In this document: positions 1-11,215 of the stretch, piece after piece
Position numbering within the stretch: the stretch's first letter is position 1
Layout of the letters: every line of letters starts with the position of its first letter
From: Chalara sp. BL73
Taxonomy: Eukaryota; Ascomycota; Leotiomycetes; Helotiales
NCBI GenBank assembly: GCA_918026815.1
Contig: CAKJVC010000197.1
Span: forward strand, 80,424 to 144,423
DNA: 64,000 nucleotides
Direction: 5' to 3'
Position numbers and translations under genes: made by a program
Notes under the pieces: generated by a model
Databases searched by the model: none
The model's input: only the letters and a program-made list of their open reading frames with translations
Told to the model about the DNA's origin: nothing

Positions 1-520
1 AGATGATATGATGAATGCAGATATACATTTACGAGAGGCGGGGTGTTTACCATTTGGTTTTTGAAAGACAATAGTGAGGGCTGCCAGCTACGGTTTCAGA
101 AGAGCGCTTCGCTCATCTAGTCTTGAATTAGACCAGATCTCAATTGATGTCATCTACGGCAATGCGGGATAAGGAATCCAGGAAGGCAGTGGTAAGATGG
201 CCGGGCTATCAGCTAGATGGACTAACCTCCTGTTGAAGCTGAGGCACTCCATCGATACAAGTGCTCACAACTTCAAGGAAGCAACGCACGTCCTAGACAA
301 AAGAGGGTGAGAAGTGAGAGGCAGGCCGGGTTGGTCCGTGGCATGTAGCATATAAATCTATTTTCACTTTTTTCTGTTTACTTTTATTGTTTTTGCTCTA
401 CGTCTATTTCCACCGATGCCCGACAAAAACGCCGCTAATCAGGGTATTCCAATGCCAAAAACTCTCTTCCAAATGAGAGATAACTACCTCCCTCAGGCAG
501 CCCAACCTAGGTCCCCGTGC
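1..520. other. Gene-free flank downstream of GMP synthase
   Basis: No convincing coding region was found on either strand. The stretch follows the stop codon of the leftward GMP synthase gene and probably holds its 3' UTR. A plus-strand open frame begins inside it and runs into the GMP synthase coding region. It has no family resemblance and is a shadow. Confidence 0.5.
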
Positions 521-2314
521 TCATTCCATCTCGATGGTTCCGGGCGGCTTAGGCGTCTCGTCGTAGAAGACGCGGCTGATACCGTTGACCTCGTTCATGA
601 TCCTGCTGGCGACCTTTTGCGTGAAAGCCCTACTGAAGTCGAAGACGTCAGCGGTCATGAAATCCGTGGTCTTTACGGCACGGAGCGCGATGACCGGGGC
701 GTGGACGCGTTTGTCACCCTGGACGCCGACGGCGTTCACGGCGAGCAGCGCGGCGTACGCCTGCGAGATCTCGTTGTACAGCCCCGCCGCGCGGATCTCT
801 TCAATGAAGATGTGGTCTGCTTTTCGTGCTATCTCGACGCGTTCCCGTGTTACTTCGCCCACGACGCGAATGCAAATCCCTGGCCCGGGGAAGGGATGCC
901 GCATCACGAGCTCCTCCGGTAGTCCAAGCTGTCTGCCTAGCTCGCGGGCCTCGTCTTTGAAGAGCTCTCGCAGAGGCTCGATGAGTTTCAGCCCCTGCCC
1001 GTTCTTCATACGCTCAGGCAGGCCTCCGACGTTATGGTGCGTTTTGATGGTCGCGGAGGGGCCTTTAAAGGAGATGGACTCGATGACGTCTGGGTACAAC
1101 GTGCCTTGGAGAAACCACTCAATTTTCCCGGCTTTGGGTGAGTTGGCGGCTGCTTCCTCGATCTTAATGGCTTCTTGCTCAAAGATGTCGATGAAGGTGT
1201 TGCCCATCACCTTTCTTTTCTGCTCAGGCTTGTCGACAATGCCTTTTAGGCGGTCGAGGAAGAGATCGGATGCATCGACTACTGTCAGGTTTATCCCGAG
1301 ATTTCTCTCAAGGGTCTCCTTGACTTGCTCGCATTCGTTGAGGCGCATGCAGCCGTTGTCAACGAGCACGGCGTGAAAGCGGTCGCCGATTGCTTTGTGC
1401 ATGAGAGCTGCGCAGACGGAGGAATCGACGCCTCCGCTGACAGCGCCGAGAACTTGTCCCTTCTCACCAACTAGAGCACGGATTTTCTCGACTTCAAGAT
1501 CACAGAACTTTGCCATGGTCCAGTTTTGTTTGGCACCACATATTCGGACTGCGAAATTCTCTAGGAGCTTGATACCCCGTGGTGTATGTGTGACCTAGAA
1601 ATCTTATAAGCATACTTTCCCGTCAAATGTGAAGCTTCTACTCATACCTCAGGGTGGAATTGGATGCCATAAATAGGCTTAGTTTCGTGCGCGATACCAG
1701 CGAATGGAGAGTTTGATGTTTCAGCAATGGTATGAAAGCCCGCAGGAGCGCTCGAAAGCTTGTCACCATGAGACATGTAGACGTCCAGGTCATCTTCCAG
1801 GCCTTCAAACAGCTTATCTACATGGCCATTGTGTCTCTTGGCTTGAACCTTTGCTGGGCCATATTCTCTTTTTGTTCCAGCCTTGACGTTCTCGATGTTC
1901 TCGTGCCATGCGATCTCCTGGAGACCATAACATATTCCGAGAATTGGGATTCCAAGATCAAAGACTGCTGGATCAACATGCGGCGCATCATTATCGTAGA
2001 CGGAGTACGGGCCTGTGCGGAAGAGGCATTAGATAGGGTTTGGATAGATGTTTTCTGCCCCTTACCTCCTGATAGGACAATTCCTTTAGGGGTCCAGGAG
2101 AGATCTGCTAGTTTTTGTGTGCATGGTAGCATCTCAGAGTAGACCTAATTACCAATGTCTCAGAAAATTATGTGGTTCCATTTTGTTCAACACATACATT
2201 GAGTTCACGTAACCGTCTTGAGATAAGATGGGTGTACTGCGACCCAAAGTCCAGAGTAAGAATTGTATCATAGAGCTTATGGGGCTCATCGGGGACTTTT
2301 GCCTCGGGTGCCAT
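521..2314 (-). CDS. gua1: GMP synthase (glutamine-hydrolysing)
   Basis: Converts XMP, glutamine and ATP to GMP, the last step of de novo guanine nucleotide synthesis, in the cytosol. Exons on the minus strand are 2314-2198, 2144-2066, 2012-1648 and 1594-521, giving 544 residues, the usual fungal length. All three introns are 53 nt. The N-terminal class I glutamine amidotransferase domain shows the nucleophile elbow GICYG (Cys93) and the HPE motif (His184). The ATP-pyrophosphatase domain has the P-loop SGGVDSS (about 240-246). The C-terminal dimerisation domain ends GTIEME. The start at 2314 (MAPEAKV) precedes the first conserved block [11 protein letters not shown]. It is transcribed divergently from BCP1, with 223 bp between the starts. 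Identification is secure; only the exact start could shift. Confidence 0.96.
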
Positions 2315-2537
2315 CGTCGATATATGTTTTTGGATCAATCGGATATCTGGGATGGCACAAAGAAGGGGAACCGAAAATTGTTTCGAATTTTGAATTTGTC
2401 GTCCCGCAGTCGCAAGCCAACCTGACCCCGCACCACGTGAAGATAGTAGATAAGAAATTTTGGTACACCAAGATATTGTCTACAAAAGTACTCGATGCTG
2501 ATATCTGCGGCGCTTAAATACTAGAATCACATTCAAA

Positions 2538-3457
2538 ATGGTCAAGAAGAGAGTTAGAGACCCAGAAGTTCTTCTTGATGCCCCCAAAACTCGGGCAGAG
2601 GATAACGAAAGTAGCAGCGATGAGGTAAGTCTCCAGCCAATATTTCATAGCTCACTTTCTGAAGTATATAGGATATGGGTGTGGTGAACGTGGACTTTGA
2701 ATGGTTCAATTTCAAGCCAGATGTGGACTTTCATGGCCTCAAAAATCTGGTGCGACAATTACTCGATGCCGACTCCCAATTGTTCGATCTATCAGCTCTT
2801 GCAGATCTGATTCTCTCACAACCTACCATTGGCTCAACGGTCAAAGTTGACGGCGAGGATACAGATGCCTATGCATTTCTCACAGCACTTAGCCTACACG
2901 AACACCGAGATAAGAAAGTTATCAAGGACTTGACACAGTACATCAGCGATCGGGCCAGGTCGAGTCAAGGTCTCGCACCAGTTACGGAAGTGCTCTCGTC
3001 TTCAGCGCAAGTTGGCTTGATTCTTACAGAAAGATTGATCAATGTTCCGGCTGAACTTTCACCTCCATTGTATAACATGCTCATTGACGAAATAGAGGCC
3101 GCTGTGGAAGACAAGGAGCCATACGAGTTTACACATTACCTTATCATCTCCAAAACATATCATGAGATTGAGTCCACGCTTGACCAAGAGGATGCGCCAA
3201 AGACGAAGAAGAGCAAGGCAGGAAAGGGTAGCAGGGAAACCTTCTACTTCCACCCTGAGGACGAAGTGCTGCAACGGCATGCATTGGCATATGGTACGTA
3301 TGATTACCTAAAAGAGGAAGGTGAAGGGATGGCGGATAGTAAGAGAGCGTTCCAGGATATGGGGATTAAACCACGAGGATCCTTAATTATGATAGAAGCA
3401 ACCAAGTTTGAAAGCGCGGTAAAAGCCATTGGCGAGTACATCGGTAGCCATCAATGA
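2538..3457 (+). CDS. bcp1: BCP1/BCCIP-family nuclear export and ribosome-assembly protein
   Basis: Two exons, 2538-2624 and 2672-3457, encode 290 residues; yeast Bcp1 is 283. The first exon gives a basic then acidic start (MVKKRVRDPEV ... ESSSDE). The main exon begins with the family block VDFEWFNFKPDVDFHGLK. The C-terminal half carries a lysine-rich stretch (TKKSKAGKGS) and the conserved FYFHPEDEVLQ segment. In yeast, Bcp1 is an Rpl23 chaperone needed for nuclear export of Mss4; the human relative BCCIP binds BRCA2 and p21. The function here is inferred from family membership. The gene converges on chorismate mutase with only 25 nt between the two stop codons. Confidence 0.93.
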
Positions 3458-3482
3458 AATGCAGTTCATTGACTAACAATTA

Positions 3483-4332
3483 TTATTCTACCTTCTCTGG
3501 CTCTAATCTTTGCATCAAATATTCTACCTCTACCTCTTTGGTGAGGGGAATAACAAAGTCCTTATACATGGACACCACCGCATCGACATTAATCTTTACA
3601 GAGCCTTCGGCACCTATACTTGGATCTGTGCCATAGGTCCTGGCTTTGAGTCCCAGGCGCTCCAGGACCTTCTTCTCAACCGCCTCATTCGTTATAGCAG
3701 CACCAATGCCTTCTCTATCCCCTGCCTTGATCAGGCTTGTGTACAATTCGGTTTCTGTCTGGAATTTCGATTCTGCAACGAATTTTCCAAAGTGAATTCT
3801 GCGCGACAGAGCTTGTAAGCAGTTGATGTCGCAAGTCGCTGCAGATCCATAGTTTTCTTCCGTCTCCCCTCTGTCCTTCCGACCAAAATCGGCACAAACT
3901 TTAGGAAGGAATGTCTCAATGTAGGTCTTCTTGATCTTCTCGTTCACATTGACATCATTGGTGTGCAGAATCTTTGGATAGTATAATGGTCGAAGAATTG
4001 GTTCCTGAACGGCGTCGGGGAAGAAAGGATACTCGTCTGGAGATTGGAAACGTCTGATAAGGGAGTCTAGCTTCTCTCGCTCCCTGAGCGTCCAGTCAAA
4101 GAAACTGAGGTTGGAAGTTGGAATTCTTAAAGCCCCTTCTTGGTAGATTGTCCCATTGAGCGGAAACTGAACACGCTCAATGAGATGGAACGTGATTGTA
4201 TCCTCAAGTCGACTACTGTAGTTAGGAGCACCCCGTGGTAGAGTAAGTCAAGAGAACTCACATGAGCTGGAATCTAATATTAGAGAGGTCCAATGCTTTC
4301 GAAGCATCGGAGAGGTCGATTGCGGCGTCCAT
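3483..4332 (-). CDS. aro7: Chorismate mutase
   Basis: Catalyses chorismate to prephenate, the branch point to phenylalanine and tyrosine. Exons on the minus strand are 4332-4262 and 4212-3483, giving 266 residues, typical of the all-helical AroQ eukaryotic enzyme. The start [20 protein letters not shown] matches the family N terminus. The acceptor GTAG at 4214-4213 was preferred because it restores the conserved join RFQLI-RLEDTI. The regulatory region ([20 protein letters not shown]) and the C-terminal YGTDPSIG and [14 protein letters not shown] blocks are present. Fungal homologues are inhibited by Tyr and activated by Trp. The 3' ends of this gene and BCP1 nearly abut. The 5' end faces Mdv1 across 322 bp. 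Confidence 0.96.
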
Positions 4333-4654
4333 GTTTCAAAATATAGTTAGGCACGACTCAACCCCTCCAAAGAACACAATTGCTGTAGTGAGACGTCTGC
4401 TACTGCACTCGAGGTTGCACTCGGCAATTTCGTCACACAGCCTTGTGGTTTGTTGGACCCGCTTGCACCTGTGATTGTTCCCGGATTGACGCCACAACTG
4501 TGGCTGCCATACATTCTTGTCCAGCTACACACAGCCTGCATCAACAAGGCCTAACGCTCCGAGGACTTGTCACCACGATCCACAGGAGGTCTAGAGATTC
4601 ACAGTCGCCTATCTCTGCGTCTTGCATGTTCGCCTCGCTGGGGACGGAGCTCCA
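4333..4654. promoter_or_regulatory. Divergent promoter interval, chorismate mutase / Mdv1
   Basis: The 322 bp between the two start codons must carry both promoters. Short open frames here are not conserved-looking. I could not recognise a specific regulator site. Confidence 0.5.
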
Positions 4655-6782
4655 ATGGCTGGGTCAAGCAGCCAAAATGGCTACCCAACTCTTGACGGAA
4701 CAGAGGAATCTGCCCTGATATCGGTACGCATCCCATGGCACTCAGCGTATGTGTCCGGTTGAACTAATGTTCTATAGACCCGTGGACTGGAGGCATTTGG
4801 GCGGAAGGTTACCTCGACGGCTGGCCATCTGATGGGACCTCTTACAGATTCCGCGACATCTGGCCATTATCAAAACGCGATGAGCGACCTACACAAACAA
4901 CTAAGACGACCGAATCTGCAGAGAAGTGTCTTCTCGTTTGCGAAAACCTCCCCTACGGATATGATGCGGTCCAAGCTATCTACGTCTGAAATACAGTATC
5001 GGGCTCTTGCATACCTACCGGACGAATTGCTTGCGAACATCCCAGACAACGAAAACTCTTATTCCTTATTCCAAGGTTTCCAGGCTACCCTCCCGGAAAC
5101 TAGTCCCGACAATAAAACCCATAGGAGGCGAGTATCTAGAGGTAGAAAATTCATCGAGGACGAGAAGCCAGAAGAAGGCGTACCGTCAAGTTTGTCGAAA
5201 TTGAAAAAAGAGCAAAAGTCCTTAATCCACCAGCTTGAAATGATGAGCATTCGCAAAAACATGGCGAGCAGTGAGATACATGAGATAGATAATAAAATCG
5301 CCAACTTAAATCATATGCGCAAGATAGTACTAGACCGATTGGCAGGCCTAGAACAAGAAGAGGCCATACTAGAACACGACAGTAGGTCATACAGCCTTTT
5401 TATGAAGTATTTGTTGACCTTTAGCAGTAATCGATATTGAGAACAAGTTGGAGGATGCTCAAGAAGAGCATGATAGTGCCGAGGCTTTAGCTCAGACTTT
5501 GAAGGCTGCAGAGGAGCTTGAGAAAGAGAACGAGCAAGATGAGCCGCCTTCTTTTATGTCCGAGTCAATATACGAGAAGTTGCCATCGGCAAACAGCACA
5601 CCTACACGACCCAAACGACATAAAACTATTCGTAGGAAATCTATGCCAATATTACATGAGCATTTTGAGCCAGGGTCTGCCATCCGTGAGATACAAGCTC
5701 ATAATGACACAATCACAGCTCTAGACTTTGACGTTCCTTTTGGTACCATGGTCACATCTGCCCTAGATGATACAGTCCGAGTCTGGGATATGAATGTGGG
5801 ACGATGTATAGGTTTCCTTGAAGGTCATACTGCATCAGTCCGTGCACTTCAAGTCGAGGACAATCTTGTAGCAACGGGGTCTATGGATGCAACAATTAGA
5901 CTCTGGGACCTGAGTAAAGCTCGCTATGAGCCGCAGGACAACCGCATAAACGATGAAGATGAGGACGAAAATCCACTAGCTTTTGGAAATGCTGAGGATG
6001 AGCAACTGCCACCTCCCCCAGGTAGCATGGCTGATTGTCCACTATTCACATTGGAAGCCCATGTAGATGAGATTACAGCTTTGTATATGAAAGGCGACAC
6101 CCTTATATCAGGATCATCAGATAAAACGCTTCGGCAATGGGATCTTGAGAAAGGACGCTGCGTTCAGACTCTAGATGTAATGTGGGCCGCAGCACAGGCT
6201 GCAGTGACTATGGGCTCTTCAGAAACTGGTTGGCGGCAAACAGGTCGATTACCTGATGCTTCCGCGGATTTCATAGGCGCCGTGCAGGTCTTCGATGCCG
6301 CTCTCGCTTGCGGAACAGCTGACGGTATGGTCAGGTTATGGGATTTGCGAAGTGGACAGGTTCATCGCAGTCTCGTTGGACATACTGGCCCAGTTACTTG
6401 TTTGCAGTTTGACGATGTGCATTTGGTGACTGGCAGCTTAGACAGAAGCATAAGGGTAAGCCTAAAATATGCCTGTCACCAAGATACATATGGCTAACAA
6501 TTTTAGATCTGGGATCTCCGGACAGGAGTGATCCACGATGCGTTCGCGTATGACGCACCTATAACAAGCATGATGTTTGACAGCCGGAGAATTGTCTCGG
6601 CGGCAGGAGAAAATGTAGCGAAAGTTTATGATAAGATGGATGGCCGGCACTGGGATTGTGGAGCTGGGGCCACAGACGTAGATAGGAAGACGACTCCATC
6701 AATTGTTGAAAAGGTGCGCATCAAAGATGGGTACCTGACTGAGGGAAGAAGGGACGGCATAGTGGGTATCTGGTCAACGTAA
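4655..6782 (+). CDS. mdv1: Mitochondrial division protein 1 (WD40 fission adaptor)
   Basis: Adaptor that bridges Fis1 on the mitochondrial outer membrane and the dynamin Dnm1 during fission. Exons are 4655-4723, 4778-5381, 5428-6455 and 6507-6782, giving 658 residues. The N-terminal half contains the family signature [21 protein letters not shown] and the block [22 protein letters not shown] coiled coil follows (about residues 155-240; [20 protein letters not shown] and onward). The C-terminal half is a WD40 propeller with repeated [38 protein letters not shown] and GIVGIWST strands. The start is chosen because exon 1 splices in frame to TRGLEAF. Caf4 is the yeast paralogue; filamentous fungi usually carry a single Mdv1. 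Confidence 0.94.
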
Positions 6783-7489
6783 AGAACCCCTAACCGGCCC
6801 GTTATCTAGGATGTATCCAGATATGTAAATATTGTACAAATGGAGACTTTACTCACGAGGGGACTGGTCTCTTTCAGAGTGAAGGGGCTCGGTCCTACTT
6901 ACATCTTGAGTGGCATGGACTAGATGAGATACTAATAATTCTGCGTCCTAAATAGGAACAAATCCAAAGGCGAGACAAACATATGCCAAAAGATCGAGAT
7001 GCTTTTAATTTTCATTTGAGAACAGGCTACTTTGCCAACATTATCCACCTACCTAGCGACGAAATGGTTCAAATTTCGTGACACATTACATAGGGCTCAA
7101 TGTCCCACAACGTGTGACACATTGAAACATGGAAAATTATACAATTTGTCAATTTGTCAATTTCGGCGGGTCGTGACCAGTTTCTCAAGTTCATATCGAG
7201 GTCAGACTAGTCAGTCATCATGCAGCCTTAAGGTTTTGGAACTGCAAAGATGTCACAATGTCAATCCTGACGTAGAACAATGACAGCATATGCTTTTATC
7301 TTATATTTGGGTATGTTGAATACTTTCTATATTAAATGAACTGAGCATGCTGACTGAAAACAGCTTGAGAAATTGAAAAATCGTTTCAACCAAGAAAACA
7401 AATCGAACTTCTTCATCAACTCTACTATCCGCAACCTGTGTACGATCATCGCTTCCCCTCCACCTCCACTTTCCATTCACCCGAATCAA
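6783..7489. other. Gene-free interval between Mdv1 and the MFS gene
   Basis: The genes on both sides end here (convergent). Only short, low-quality open frames occur. A local repeat of CAATTTGT (near 7141-7163) is too short to interpret. Confidence 0.5.
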
Positions 7490-9032
7490 CTAGTAAATGA
7501 CTTGGATTTTCCAGCCAACCTTCAAAATCCTCGCCATAATGAGCGACAGAGTAGCGGCCGCATACGATAGACCCGCAAACATGATGACTCCAAAGAAATT
7601 GCCACCATGAGCAGTCAAGATCTGCCCAGCAATCGGTAGCGATGTGAGCGTCCCGAAAGCTACCGCCATCCAGCACGTAGAGAAGTACCTTCCATAATTC
7701 TCAGTCTTGCACAATTGCCCCACACACACTGGGCTAAGACTTAAATTGCTGCCACTGACAAAGCCAAATATGATGCTAAAGACAATGATCATGGGCTTGG
7801 AATCAGCTGCTGGCAGCCAGAGCGCGAAACAAGAGAGCACACAGAGGCCAAGTGATAATATTAGGGTGTTCATACGTCCAATCATGTCGGCTACGAGACC
7901 AGCAAAGAAACGGCCGAAGAAGGAGCCAGCGTTCAATATCGCGAGGACTTGGAAGGCGAAGGCCGTGGTATGGCCGTGAGTGGTTGCATAGCTAGTAATA
8001 TATGTCAACGGTACGAAGATGCCCCATTCCATCAAGAAGATTCCCAGTGTCAACAGTGTGAAAGGAAGGTCCTTAAACACCGTAAAATCCGGAGCTATAT
8101 TGCGGAAGTTTGCCATTGGTTTGCGTGGTAACCTGCTGCGGACGAGCAAGTTTGCTATTATGAGAAGAAACAGAATTATGAAGCCTACGATGCGCGTCGC
8201 CCAGGCGAACCCAATAGTCGGGAATAGTTTTTCGAGCATCAAGGGGAATACAATTCCTCCAAGAGAACCGGAAGTCATGGCTATTCCAGTTGCATTTCCA
8301 CGTTTCCTAAGGAACCAGTGACCTATGGAAGCAATGAGTGGTGCATTTATGAGGCAACCACCGATGCCATTAAGTACACTATACACCATGAAGAAGTGCC
8401 AATACTCTACGTGATTGTCAGCAGATGGATGCCCAGCGCATTCTGGAACACTTACTAGTGCACTCTCCAAGCAAAAACATCGATAACACCAAGAGACAGC
8501 TTCCGGCGAAGATCAATGCTCGAGGGCCGTAAGAGTCAAAAATTGGCCCTATCGGTGCTCCACAGAAGAACGTCAAAAACAGGGCCAAACCAAAGATCCA
8601 ACCAATTTGACTTGGACTATAGTCCTTCAATTGGTTCGCTTGAAAGTAATCAAGCAAGCAGGCGGTGCTATTGATGATACCAAAGACGGAGAAGGAGCCG
8701 CAGAATGCTCCTACAACAACAGACCATGCTTTGAGGCCGCCCTCTGGAAAGTTGTCTTTGTCCTCGTCAGATTCGTTCTCTTCAGCAAAGCTACCGCTCT
8801 CAGAATCAGACTCTGAGCGACTAGGTACTCCAGATGTTTCTTTTTGAAGCATCGCTTGAGGATTCTGTGTCTCAACTCCACGTTTAACTGAAGTCGGACG
8901 ATCAAGGCTTATTATCCCGGCTTTCTCGACATCCTGCTGAGATGTAGCGTCTGGGCCCTGAGTGCCATGGTTTGATTGGGGGTGGTATTTTATAAAGCTG
9001 CTGTCCTCAGCTCTAAGTCCCCCAGTTTGCAT
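7490..9032 (-). CDS. MFS transporter, fungal monocarboxylate-transporter-like
   Basis: Major facilitator membrane transporter of about 497 residues. Exons on the minus strand are 9032-8456 and 8406-7490, with a 49-nt intron. The first ~100 residues are a soluble Ser/Glu/Asp-rich tail. The transport domain opens with the fungal MCT-like signature FPEGGLKAWSVVVGAFCGSF. Two six-helix bundles follow; conserved loops include DSYGPRALIFAG and FLRKRGNATGIAMTSGSLGG. The second bundle contains GRFFAGLVADMIGRMNTL. The substrate cannot be read from sequence. It lies at the left edge of the accessory island next to a prenyltransferase, so a metabolite pump is possible. Ordinary monocarboxylate or nutrient uptake is equally compatible. 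A second, unrecognised intron in the long exon is unlikely. Confidence 0.88.
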
Positions 9033-9539
9033 GGACTATACCAAAGCAGTTTCAGGAAAAGAGTTATTTGCGTATGGCGGCAAGTATTTGTTTTGATAAT
9101 ACAAATTCTCAAGATGACGGGGGATCCAGTGTAGTTATGAAAAAAGAAAGTCGTCTGCCCCACGCTCGGCCTACGAAAGATTTTTATAAGTATCGTCGGC
9201 CGGACCCGTTCAGTGTAGAAGAGGGTGAAGGCTTGGCTCCCCACGATTGACAATTTTATGTGCAATTACGTAATACGATGCGCTTGCGGATACGGAACTC
9301 GGAGTCTGTTGTGAATTTGTGGATTGAAATATGTCGAAGGTGGTCTAAGAAAGAGGCTAGGGTGGCTGCTTCGGTGGCCTGCGATATATCGCAATATCCA
9401 GCACAACTGATGGGAGTTCGGAATAGCTCGATCCGAGCGGAATAACTCTCCCCCAAACTGAATGTCATATTCGAAATAGCTCATTTCATATTTTATTGCT
9501 TCTGATCGTAACTGATGATGCTATAGGACTGTTGAGCAC
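9033..9539. other. Gene-free interval (MFS promoter)
   Basis: About 500 bp upstream of the leftward MFS gene and downstream of the leftward UbiA gene. Overlapping short frames on both strands have no recognisable product. Confidence 0.45.
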
Positions 9540-10736
9540 TCAACCCACATGTCTAGATTTCATCATGTACTCTCCAAGCAAGCCTAATACTGTAGTCCCA
9601 CCAACAAGAATACTGCCACGCAAGAACCACCAAGCACAAATGTCCGGTCTAGCGCGACTGACCGTCCTTGCCATGGCCACCAACATCGCCGCGTTGCCTC
9701 CGCATGCTATAACGTAGTATATTGGAGTCATGCCCGCCAGATATCCAGCAGCAACCATGAGGGAAACTTGGGCCGTTCCCAGAACCGATATGAATGCTCC
9801 GGTATTCTGATATCTGACGGCCATAGATCTCACCCCGGCCTTCACATCATCAAGGCTGTCTTGGCAAGCATTCACATAATCCAGCATGATGAGCCAGAGA
9901 GCATTTGAAGACATCAAACAAGCACTTGCTGCAGCAATGGCATTACTCTGGGCCGTGAATGGATCAATGCCTAACGCTGAGCACGACATCAGGATTCCCC
10001 AGGCTAGGGGAACACACAGCACGACCTGAGGAAAGTCCGTTACTCGTTTTGCGAGCGGATATATGCTCAACAAGAGCATGATGGGTACAGCATGATACAT
10101 GCATTCCATAGAGTGTGGAAGGAAGCTCACGAACCCAAGTCCAACAATGGCTTGAGCGGTATACCAGATATGTCCTTGCACGGGTGTTACTGCGCCTCGC
10201 GCAATCGGCCTTAGTCGGCAGCGAGCCACCTTTCGATCGTACTCCCGGTCGAAATTATCATTTATTGTGCACACTGCACCACGAAGGATCACATTCCACA
10301 TAAAGAGGAGACCAGCGGTGGAAAGAAGATGCCCTGGGCTGATAACGGGATCAGTGATGCTTGCCGCATAGCTAAGGCCGATCAAGTATGGGAAGTAAAA
10401 GCCATATAGTCCGCCTGGCTTTTCGATTCGCATAAGTTCGGCATATGGTACCCAGGATTTTGGCAGCAAAGACAGCACTCCATTTTTGGGGGCTTCGTAA
10501 ATCGGAAGAGGATTGACTGACGATGCTGCGCGGTGAAAATTGCTTATAGGATTAGGAGGGAGTTGAGGAGTAGCAGTCAAGCTAGCCCTTGAATAGATCA
10601 CAGGACTGAGCTTGTGTGGCAACGACGTTCTGTACTGTTTGCTAGAGAGGAAGCCACATCGCAACGATGGTTGCCGTTGGGTCAGGCTTCGCGAAGACAG
10701 CCATCGCAAGGATACTAGAGAGCTGGTCCGAAACAT
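9540..10736 (-). CDS. UbiA-family prenyltransferase (COQ2-like)
   Basis: Single-exon 398-residue integral membrane aromatic prenyltransferase. Residues 1 to about 75 are Arg/Ser-rich and lack acidic residues, like a mitochondrial presequence. The UbiA fold follows, with both Asp-rich motifs intact: NDNFDREYD (first) and DYVNACQDSLDD (second). These bind the Mg-prenyl diphosphate. RPIARGAVTP follows the first motif. The EKPGGLYGFYFPYLIG entry helix and RPIARG block look closer to prenyltransferases of fungal meroterpenoid pathways than to classical COQ2 (which has DKPTG). The presequence argues the other way. It could be true COQ2 (4-hydroxybenzoate polyprenyltransferase) or a specialised paralogue; I lean to a paralogue because of its accessory neighbours. 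Confidence 0.85.
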   Translation of the reverse strand: MFRTSSLVSLRWLSSRSLTQRQPSLRCGFLSSKQYRTSLPHKLSPVIYSRASLTATPQLPPNPISNFHRAASSVNPLPIYEAPKNGVLSLLPKSWVPYAELMRIEKPGGLYGFYFPYLIGLSYAASITDPVISPGHLLSTAGLLFMWNVILRGAVCTINDNFDREYDRKVARCRLRPIARGAVTPVQGHIWYTAQAIVGLGFVSFLPHSMECMYHAVPIMLLLSIYPLAKRVTDFPQVVLCVPLAWGILMSCSALGIDPFTAQSNAIAAASACLMSSNALWLIMLDYVNACQDSLDDVKAGVRSMAVRYQNTGAFISVLGTAQVSLMVAAGYLAGMTPIYYVIACGGNAAMLVAMARTVSRARPDICAWWFLRGSILVGGTTVLGLLGEYMMKSRHVG

Positions 10737-11215
10737 TTGAGCATAGTATGAAGGACACTATCCTTTGCAATCGGTGGCAGAAATGAACGCATGTTAATCT
10801 ATAAGGATTCGGGGTCTACTTATCAATGGCTTAAGAATAATGCGGATGAATTGTTATGTATGCAGGTTAAAAGGGCGGAAGTCAGTTCCGTATCAAGTGG
10901 CACTATGCAGTGATAGACACCCATAAGCATCCGCGCCGTGCGTGTACTTGCATGCATGCATGTCAGAACGTGCCGACCTTGGTAATTTCTTTTGTATTGA
11001 ATGCCAAACAGATCTCCTGAGAGCTAAGCGAGCCTTGATATTACATTCATTAGAGAGCCGGGCTGGTAAATGAAGTAATAGCTGTGACTGGCCTTATGGG
11101 AATCACAAATGCATCTCAATAACGCCATTTCCCTTTCCTGCCGTTCAAGAAGTACCTGTCGGGCAATTATGTAGAGTCTCTGTTCTCGGTGATTCTTGCA
11201 GCCAAAACTCAGACC
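10737..11215. promoter_or_regulatory. Divergent promoter interval, UbiA / methyltransferase
   Basis: This 479-bp gene-free stretch separates divergent starts. It includes an alternating purine-pyrimidine patch, GTGTACTTGCATGCATGCATG (10939-10959). No recognisable coding region was seen. Confidence 0.5.

Noticed and set aside
585..1376. Long plus-strand open frame (263 codons) opposite GMP synthase
   Set aside because: Antisense shadow of a strongly conserved enzyme; its own translation has no domain and biased Ser/Arg content.
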